From Sinisalibacter lacisalsi (GTDB lineage Bacteria; Pseudomonadota; Alphaproteobacteria; Rhodobacterales; Rhodobacteraceae): a stretch of DNA of 64,000 nt. How positions within the stretch are numbered: the first letter of the stretch is position 1; each line of letters begins with the position of its first letter. The stretch is from assembly GCF_014640115.1 (NCBI RefSeq), contig NZ_BMGI01000004.1, positions 166,941 to 230,940 on the forward strand, given 5' to 3'. The translations under genes were made by a program, and so were the position numbers. Shown here piece by piece: positions 58,961 to 64,000 of the stretch. The notes under the pieces were generated by a model. It made no database searches. It saw only the letters and a list, made by a program, of their open reading frames with translations, and had not been told where the DNA came from.

Positions 58961-60307
58961 TCAGGCGAGCATGGTCAGCGGGTTTTCGAGGTTGTCCTTG
59001 ATCGCCGCGAGAAGCTCGGCACCGAGCGCCCCGTCGATCACCCTGTGATCGACCGAGAGCGTCACGCTCATCACCGTCGCGACGCCGATATCGCCATCTT
59101 CCTTGACCACGGGCTTCTTCACCCCCGCGCCGATCGCGAGGATCGCGCCATGCGGCGGGTTGATGACGGCATCGAAATTCTCGATGCCATACATGCCGAG
59201 GTTGGAGATCGCGAAGGACCCGCCGATGTATTCGTGCGGCGCGAGCTTGCGGTCGCGCGCCCGGGTGGCGAGGTCTTTCATCTCGGCCGACAGCGCCGAC
59301 AGGCTCTTTTGCTCGGCATCCTTGATCACGGGCGTGAACAAGCCGCCATCCACCGCCACGGCCACCGCCACGTCGGAGGGCGTCAGCTTCAGGATCCGGT
59401 CGCCGGCCCAGACCGCGTTGGCCATCGGCACCTGTTGCAGCGCCAGCGCGCAAGCCTTGATGATGAAATCGTTGACCGAGAGCTTCACGCCGCGCGCCTC
59501 GAGCTTGGCGTTGAGCTGGCCGCGGAAGGCGAGCAACTCGTCGATCAGGATGTCGCGGCGCAGGTAGAAATGCGGGATCGTCTGCTTGGCCTCGGTGAGG
59601 CGGACGGCCACCGTCTTGCGCATGCCGTCGAGCTTGACCTCCTCGTAGTCGCGGCCCTCGTACATCTTGATGACCTGCGCGGCATCGGGGCCGGCGGGCA
59701 TTGCCGACGGCGTCGGCTTCGCGGCAGCGGGCGCTTCTTCCTTCGCCGGGCGGGCGCTTGGCGTCGCGGCTTCCACGTCGGCCTTCACGATCCGCCCGCG
59801 CGGCCCGGACCCTTTCAGATCGGCCAGGTCGAGCCCCTTGTCGGCGGCGATCCGGCGCGCCAGCGGCGAGGCGAAGATGCGCGCGCCGCTGTCGTCTTTC
59901 GGCGCGGCCGGGGCGGCGCTGGCAGCGGGCCTGGCCTCGGTCTTGTTGGCTTTGCCTTCGTCTTCGGCCTTGTCGTCTTTTTCCTCGGCTTCGGACGTGT
60001 CGTCCTTCTCCTCGGGTTTCGGCTCTGCCTTTGCCGCCGGGGCCTCGATGTCGTCGGCGCTTTCGCCTTCCTCGACCAGAACCGCGATCGGGGTGTTGAC
60101 CTTCACCCCCTCGCTGCCCTCGGCCACGAGGATCTTGCCGACGATACCCTCGTCGGCCGCCTCGAATTCCATCGTCGCCTTGTCGGTCTCGATCTCGGCG
60201 ATGAGGTCGCCCGCGGACACGGTGTCGCCCTCCTTGACGAGCCATTTCGCCAGCGTGCCTTCCTCCATCGTGGGGGAGAGCGCGGGCATCAGGATTTCGG
60301 TCGCCAT
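58961..60307 (-). CDS. pdhC: Pyruvate dehydrogenase E2, dihydrolipoyllysine acetyltransferase
   Basis: A 448-residue E2. The lipoyl domain (residues 1-80) has the lipoylated lysine in [17 protein letters not shown]; a Pro/Ala/Glu/Lys linker follows. The E1/E3-binding domain is at about 135-170 ([20 protein letters not shown]). The catalytic domain (about 215-448) ends with [20 protein letters not shown], containing the DHRVIDG active site. It is the last gene of pdhA-pdhB-pdhC, 13 bp after pdhB. The lpd (E3) gene is not in the window. Confidence 0.96.
   Translation of the reverse strand: MATEILMPALSPTMEEGTLAKWLVKEGDTVSAGDLIAEIETDKATMEFEAADEGIVGKILVAEGSEGVKVNTPIAVLVEEGESADDIEAPAAKAEPKPEEKDDTSEAEEKDDKAEDEGKANKTEARPAASAAPAAPKDDSGARIFASPLARRIAADKGLDLADLKGSGPRGRIVKADVEAATPSARPAKEEAPAAAKPTPSAMPAGPDAAQVIKMYEGRDYEEVKLDGMRKTVAVRLTEAKQTIPHFYLRRDILIDELLAFRGQLNAKLEARGVKLSVNDFIIKACALALQQVPMANAVWAGDRILKLTPSDVAVAVAVDGGLFTPVIKDAEQKSLSALSAEMKDLATRARDRKLAPHEYIGGSFAISNLGMYGIENFDAVINPPHGAILAIGAGVKKPVVKEDGDIGVATVMSVTLSVDHRVIDGALGAELLAAIKDNLENPLTMLA
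60051..60202 (-). repeat. Near-identical lipoyl-domain segment, pdhC copy
   Basis: This 152-nt block matches 61456-61607 in pdhB with only two differences (both synonymous: one Gly codon, one Glu codon). Identity falls off sharply beyond it, although the protein stays similar. This looks like gene conversion. Confidence 0.9.
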
Positions 60308-60320
60308 CTCGTCCTCCTCC

Positions 60321-61712
60321 TCAGCGGTAGGTTACTTGTTTCACGGCCTCGAGCACTTCCTCGACCGAGGTGAGCGCGTGTTTTTCGAGGTTCGCCGCGT
60401 AGGGCATCGGCACGTCCTTGCCGGTGACGTTGATCACCGGGGCGTCGAGCCAGTCGAAGGCCTCCTGCATCAGCACCGCCGAGATATGGTTGCCGATCGA
60501 GCCGACCGGCCAGCCCTCCTCCACGGTGACGCAGCGGTTGGTTTTCTTCACGCTCTTGATCACCGCGGCGGTGTCCATCGGCCGCAGGGTGCGCAGGTCG
60601 ATCACCTCGGCGCTCACGCCGTCTTCGGCCAGCTTCTCGGCCGCCTTCAGGGTGTATTCCATGCCGATCCCGAAGCTCACCAGCGTCACGTCGTTGCCCT
60701 CGCGCCAGATCCGCGCCTTGCCGAAGGGGATGGCGTAATCGTCAAGCTCGGGCACTTCGAAGGAATGGCCGTAAAGCAGTTCGTTTTCGAGGAAGATCAC
60801 CGGGGTATCGCCCCGGATCGCTGTCTTGAGCAGGCCCTTGGCGTCGGCCGCCGAGTAGGGCATGGCGACGTGCAGACCCGGAATGTGGGCATACCACGCG
60901 GCATAATCCTGGCTGTGCTGCGCGGCGACGCGCGCGGCGGCCCCGGAAGCGCCGCGAAACACCACCGGCACGCTCATCTGCCCGCCCGACATGTAGCGCG
61001 TCTTGGCGGCGGTGTTGATGATCTGGTCCATCGCCTGCATCGCGAAGTTGAAGGTCATGAACTCGACGATCGGGCGCAAGCCTCCCATCGCCGCGCCGGT
61101 GGCGAGGCCGGTAAAGCCGTGCTCGGTGATCGGCGTATCGACCACCCGCTTGGGGCCGAACTCGTCGAGCAACCCTTGCGAGACCTTATAGGCACCTTGG
61201 TATTCAGCCACCTCCTCGCCCATCAGGAACACGTTCTCGTCGGCGCGCATTTCCTCGGCCATGGCATCGCGCAGCGCCTCGCGCACGGTCATCTCGCGCA
61301 TCTTCGTGCCCTCGGGGATCTCCGGGTCGTCCGGCACGGAAGGCGCCGGGGCCTGGCCGCCGGGGCCGGCTTCGTCCGCCACCTTCGCGGGCGCCGGGTG
61401 GCCCGCGCCCTGTTCATGCGTGGAGGCGTGGGCCTTCTCGACCGAGGCCGCGGCCTCGTCGGCGCTTTCGCCTTCCTCGACCAGAACCGCGATCGGGGTG
61501 TTGACCTTCACCCCCTCGCTGCCCTCGGCCACGAGGATCTTGCCGACGATCCCCTCGTCGGCCGCCTCGAACTCCATCGTCGCCTTGTCGGTCTCGATCT
61601 CGGCGATCACGTCACCGGCGGAGACGCTGTCGCCTTCCTTGACGTTCCATTTCGCCAGCGTGCCCTCTTCCATCGTCGGGCTCAGCGCGGGCATGAGAAT
61701 TTCGGTTGCCAT
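60321..61712 (-). CDS. pdhB: Pyruvate dehydrogenase E1 beta with N-terminal lipoyl domain
   Basis: A 463-residue E1-beta carrying its own lipoyl domain (residues 1-80, [17 protein letters not shown]), an Ala/Pro linker (about 85-135) and the E1-beta core (about 140-463: [60 protein letters not shown]). A lipoyl domain on E1-beta is an alphaproteobacterial feature. It lies 19 bp after pdhA and 13 bp before pdhC. Confidence 0.96.
   Translation of the reverse strand: MATEILMPALSPTMEEGTLAKWNVKEGDSVSAGDVIAEIETDKATMEFEAADEGIVGKILVAEGSEGVKVNTPIAVLVEEGESADEAAASVEKAHASTHEQGAGHPAPAKVADEAGPGGQAPAPSVPDDPEIPEGTKMREMTVREALRDAMAEEMRADENVFLMGEEVAEYQGAYKVSQGLLDEFGPKRVVDTPITEHGFTGLATGAAMGGLRPIVEFMTFNFAMQAMDQIINTAAKTRYMSGGQMSVPVVFRGASGAAARVAAQHSQDYAAWYAHIPGLHVAMPYSAADAKGLLKTAIRGDTPVIFLENELLYGHSFEVPELDDYAIPFGKARIWREGNDVTLVSFGIGMEYTLKAAEKLAEDGVSAEVIDLRTLRPMDTAAVIKSVKKTNRCVTVEEGWPVGSIGNHISAVLMQEAFDWLDAPVINVTGKDVPMPYAANLEKHALTSVEEVLEAVKQVTYR
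61456..61607 (-). repeat. Near-identical lipoyl-domain segment, pdhB copy
   Basis: Partner of 60051-60202 in pdhC, 1405 bp away and in the same orientation; 150 of 152 bases identical. Confidence 0.9.
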
Positions 61713-61731
61713 GTCTGTGTCTTCCCTCGGA

Positions 61732-62721
61732 TCAGGCGTAAATGTCGGTCCAGAGCTCGTCGAGCGCGGGCTCGGGGCTCTCGCGGGCGAACTCGGCGGC
61801 CTCGTTGACGACCGCCTTGATCTCCTTGTCGATCGCCTTCAGCTCGTCCTCGTCGGCGTGCTTGCCCTGCAGCAGCAGCTCGCGCACGTGCTCGATCGCG
61901 TCCTGCGTCTCGCGCACCTTCTGAACTTCCTCGCGGGTGCGATACTTCGCCGGGTCCGACATCGAGTGGCCACGGTAACGGTAGGTTTTCATCTCGAGGA
62001 TGTAGGGGCCCTTGCCCGCGCGGGCGTGGGCAACCGCGCGTTCCCCCGCTTCCTTCACCGCGAGCACGTCCATCCCGTCGACCGCCTCGCCGGGGATGCC
62101 GAGGGCCTCGCCGCGGGTGAAGAACTCGGGCGTGGAGGAGGAGCGGCTCACCGAGGTGCCCATGGCGTACTGGTTGTTCTCGATCACGTAGATCACCGGC
62201 AGATCCCACAGAGAGGCCATGTTGAACGCCTCGTAGACCTGGCCCTGGTTCACCGCGCCATCGCCGAAATAGGTGAAGGTGACGCGGCCGTTCTCGTTGT
62301 ACTTGTCGGCGAAGGCGAGGCCGGTGCCGATCGGCACCTGCGCCGCGACGATGCCGTGGCCGCCGTAGAAGTGCTTCTCGACCGAGAACATGTGCATCGA
62401 GCCGCCCTTGCCCTTGGAATAGCCGCCCTCGCGCCCGGTCAGTTCGGCCATCACGCCCTTCGGGTCCATCCCGGCGGCCAGCATGTGGCCGTGATCGCGG
62501 TAGGAGGTGACGCGCTTGTCACCCTCTTCCGCCGCGGCCTCGAGCCCGACCACGACGGCCTCCTGGCCGATGTAGAGGTGGCAGAACCCGCCGATCAGGC
62601 CCATGCCGTAGAGCTGGCCGGCCTTCTCCTCGAATCGCCGGATCAGCAGCATCTCGCGGTAGTGATGCAGCAGATCTTCCTTGGATGTGTTTGATTTTTT
62701 TCTGCTTTTGGCGGTGGCCAT
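61732..62721 (-). CDS. pdhA: Pyruvate dehydrogenase E1 alpha
   Basis: A 329-residue E1-alpha. The thiamine diphosphate motif is [20 protein letters not shown] followed by the metal-binding [34 protein letters not shown] is the phosphorylation-loop equivalent. ATG 62721 is chosen because AGGAGG lies exactly 6 nt upstream; ATG 62727 and 62742 would hide that site inside the gene. It starts the pdh operon. A 14-bp palindrome is just upstream. Confidence 0.95.
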   Translation of the reverse strand: MATAKSRKKSNTSKEDLLHHYREMLLIRRFEEKAGQLYGMGLIGGFCHLYIGQEAVVVGLEAAAEEGDKRVTSYRDHGHMLAAGMDPKGVMAELTGREGGYSKGKGGSMHMFSVEKHFYGGHGIVAAQVPIGTGLAFADKYNENGRVTFTYFGDGAVNQGQVYEAFNMASLWDLPVIYVIENNQYAMGTSVSRSSSTPEFFTRGEALGIPGEAVDGMDVLAVKEAGERAVAHARAGKGPYILEMKTYRYRGHSMSDPAKYRTREEVQKVRETQDAIEHVRELLLQGKHADEDELKAIDKEIKAVVNEAAEFARESPEPALDELWTDIYA

Positions 62722-62750
62722 CGGCATCCTCCTCACCGGCACGTGAATTG

Positions 62751-62764
62751 GTTTAATGTTAAAC
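62751..62764. promoter_or_regulatory. Palindrome upstream of the pdh operon (candidate operator)
   Basis: GTTTAATGTTAAAC, with arms GTTTAA/TTAAAC and a 2-bp centre, lies 30 bp before pdhA in an AT-rich island (62745-62776) unlike the surrounding DNA. It is a candidate regulator site or overlaps the promoter. The flank contains AATTGGT, one half of the enterobacterial PdhR site, but not the other half. Confidence 0.5.
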
Positions 62765-62874
62765 TATTAATTACACGAAATCGCCGCCGGATGCGAGGGG
62801 GTTTTGCCGGGCGCGGCATCGCGGCGGTGCGCAGCCGAAACCTTGCGGGCCGTGATGCGCCCCGGCCGGGGGTG

Positions 62875-63588
62875 TCAGTCCGCCCGCGCCGGCGCGCCCT
62901 CGTGGACGGCGAGAATCTCGTCCAGCGGCTTTTTCAGCTTCGCCACCGCCGGCACGGTGGCATGATCCGCCGGGTGCCCGACGGCGAGGATCATCACCGG
63001 CTTTTCCGAGGCCGGACGCCCGAGCACGCCGTTGAGAAAGCGCATCGGGTTCGGTGTGTGGGTGAGGCAGGCCAGCCCGGCCTGGTGCAGCGCCGCGATC
63101 AGGAAGCCGGTGGCGATCCCGACACTCTCGGGCACGTAGTAGTTCTTGAACCGGGTGCCATCGTCGAACGCGCCCCAGCGCTGGGCGAAGATCACGATCA
63201 GCCAGGGCGCGATCTCGAGGTGGGGTTTGGCGGCGTCGGTGCCGAGCGGTTCGAGCGCTTTCAGCCACTCGTCACCCGCCGCGCCATCGTAGAACCGCTT
63301 TTCCTCTTCTTCCGCCTCGGCGCGGATGCGCGCCTTGAGCGCCGGGTCCGAGATCGCGGCGAAGAACCACGGCTGGTGGTTGGCCCCCGAGGGCGCGCGC
63401 CCGGCGGTGGCGACGGCCGTCTCGATCACCGCGCGCGGCACCGGGCGGGGCGAGAAATCGCGCACCGAATGGCGCTTCTTCATGTGCTCGAAAAACGCCT
63501 CGACCCGCGCGCGCATCTCGTCGTCCGACAGCGCGAAGCGGTCGGGTAGGGGGAGTGGCTCGTGGGGCAGGTTCTTGCGAGAAAACAT
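62875..63588 (-). CDS. Nitroreductase family flavoprotein
   Basis: A 237-residue FMN-dependent oxidoreductase. [20 protein letters not shown] is the N-terminal FMN-binding element and [20 protein letters not shown] the second. [20 protein letters not shown] and [16 protein letters not shown] are typical of the family. An insertion of about 40 residues in the lid ([20 protein letters not shown]) resembles iodotyrosine-deiodinase-like members. Substrate unknown. A structured RNA gene lies upstream on the same strand. Confidence 0.88.
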   Translation of the reverse strand: MFSRKNLPHEPLPLPDRFALSDDEMRARVEAFFEHMKKRHSVRDFSPRPVPRAVIETAVATAGRAPSGANHQPWFFAAISDPALKARIRAEAEEEEKRFYDGAAGDEWLKALEPLGTDAAKPHLEIAPWLIVIFAQRWGAFDDGTRFKNYYVPESVGIATGFLIAALHQAGLACLTHTPNPMRFLNGVLGRPASEKPVMILAVGHPADHATVPAVAKLKKPLDEILAVHEGAPARAD

Positions 63589-63625
63589 CGCGCCTCCGGG
63601 ATGATCCCCGGAAGGCTAGAATGTG

Positions 63626-63784
63626 GCGGGACCGCGCGCAACCGTGGAGGCAACTAAATTCCCGAGAGCCTGCATGTACAGGTGGGCGCCAGGTAACCGA
63701 ACCAGGGTCCGGACAGAGCCAGCTCCCTCGAGAGTCTTTAAGGCCACTGGAATTGGACCTCGTCACGAGAAGGGCAGACCGCCA
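63626..63784 (-). ncRNA. Structured small RNA, probable 6S RNA (ssrS)
   Basis: No gene fits 63589-63936. On the - strand a strong promoter (63791-63819) would start an RNA near 63784. In it, CCAGUGGCC pairs with GGUUACCUGG across a 50-nt interior, CUCGUGACGAG and CCUGUACAUGCAGG form local hairpins, and the ends pair partly (GGA..GGCGG with UUGCC..UCC). A long, interrupted rod about 160 nt long with its own promoter suits 6S RNA, which binds RNA polymerase. The family call rests on shape and size; other small RNAs are possible and the 3' end is approximate. Confidence 0.45.
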
Positions 63785-63790
63785 ATCCGC

Positions 63791-63819
63791 TATCTAGGCG
63801 TGATGAAGCCGGTCCGCAA
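63791..63819 (-). promoter_or_regulatory. Promoter of the small RNA
   Basis: On the - strand, -35 TTGCGG (63814-63819), a 17-nt spacer and -10 TAGATA (63791-63796). It has the same layout as the tRNA-Gly promoter of this window (TTGCAG-N17-TATCTC). Confidence 0.55.
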
Positions 63820-63910
63820 GCCGCCGCCTCTTGAGTTCAGGAATGCCTCGGGGGCTGCCCCCCACTCCGGCGCGGGTGGTGAATCCCGCCGCGGGGCGCT
63901 CTGGACAAAT

Positions 63911-63925
63911 GTTCACGACTTGTTC
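63911..63925 (+). promoter_or_regulatory. LexA box (alphaproteobacterial SOS operator)
   Basis: GTTC-ACGACTT-GTTC is an exact GTTC-N7-GTTC site, the alphaproteobacterial LexA consensus. It ends 11 bp before the mmcB start. A further GTTC at 63929-63932 adds a third half-site. Confidence 0.85.
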
Positions 63926-63936
63926 ATGTTCACCCC

Positions 63937-64000
63937 ATGCAGGACCAGACCCTCCAGCCCGGCCAGATCCTCGCCCGCGGCGTCGCGCGCCACCTGCGCC
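63937..64000 (+). CDS. mmcB: MmcB family DNA repair protein, N-terminal fragment
   Basis: ATG 63937 opens a frame running off the window: MQDQTLQPGQILARGVARHL and one more residue. This start is typical of MmcB, a PD-(D/E)XK-like protein of the SOS response that in Caulobacter is linked to the ImuA-ImuB-DnaE2 mutagenic repair pathway. The LexA box directly upstream supports the call. Only 21 codons are visible. Confidence 0.75.
   Translation, partial: MQDQTLQPGQILARGVARHLR

Noticed and set aside
62746-62752. Full PdhR operator upstream of pdhA
   Set aside because: Only the half-site AATTGGT is present; the opposite half ACCAATT at the right spacing is missing.
63626-63784. tmRNA, SRP RNA or RNase P RNA instead of 6S RNA
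   Set aside because: No tag-peptide frame or tRNA-like end for tmRNA, no conserved SRP GGAAGGAAGCAG-type segment, and none of the RNase P core motifs; size is also wrong for RNase P.

Overview
The window is high-GC DNA from an alphaproteobacterium, almost certainly a member of the Rhodobacteraceae (Rhodobacterales). The evidence is a complete Rhodobacter-type gene transfer agent (GTA) operon, an alphaproteobacterial LexA box (GTTC-N7-GTTC) in front of an MmcB-type repair gene, a helicase/S4/FdxA/CarD block, and an E1-beta subunit carrying its own lipoyl domain. No transposase, integrase, CRISPR array or rRNA was seen.

Layout. 0-2 kb: the end of a protein with Ig-like repeats and a membrane-anchored receiver-like protein. 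2-19 kb: two solute-uptake and catabolism modules. The first has a SelA-like PLP enzyme, a polar amino-acid ABC transporter, a RidA protein and an IclR regulator, with a clear dyad operator at 3439-3468. The second has an RpiR regulator and RidA divergent from a peptide-type ABC transporter, an M81 metallopeptidase, a D-threonine-aldolase-like PLP enzyme and, convergently, a 2-keto-3-deoxygluconate-type kinase. A CrtC-like gene lies between them. 19-26 kb: tRNA-Gly(GCC), pyruvate carboxylase, a UvrD/PcrA helicase, and an SCP2 plus alpha/beta-hydrolase pair. 27-39 kb: housekeeping genes (TPR protein, SUV3-like helicase, S4 protein, ferredoxin, CarD, divergent cobS and cobT, Kef-type antiporter, PAS protein, and an Lrp regulator divergent from 4-hydroxyphenylpyruvate dioxygenase). 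39-42 kb: a very large Ala/Pro-rich single-pass protein that looks like a fusion of a GspL/PilM-like cytoplasmic domain with a GspC/PilP-like periplasmic domain.

42.3-56.6 kb: the GTA structural operon on the + strand, from small terminase to the megatron baseplate protein plus one small trailing gene. Its order matches RcGTA g1 to g15, without an evident g3.5. Genes are joined by ATGA/GTGA overlaps. The leader carries a textbook intrinsic terminator between a candidate promoter and g1, so expression may involve read-through control. A second hairpin follows the capsid gene.

56.7-64 kb: a DksA/TraR-type zinc-finger protein, serine acetyltransferase, a heme-binding DUF3365-like protein, the pyruvate dehydrogenase operon (pdhA-pdhB-pdhC), a nitroreductase, a probable 6S-like structured RNA with its own promoter, and the start of a LexA-controlled mmcB. 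The two lipoyl-domain coding segments in pdhB and pdhC are nearly identical at the nucleotide level (2 differences in 152 nt), which suggests gene conversion.

All function calls come from reading motifs and context. No database search was run.
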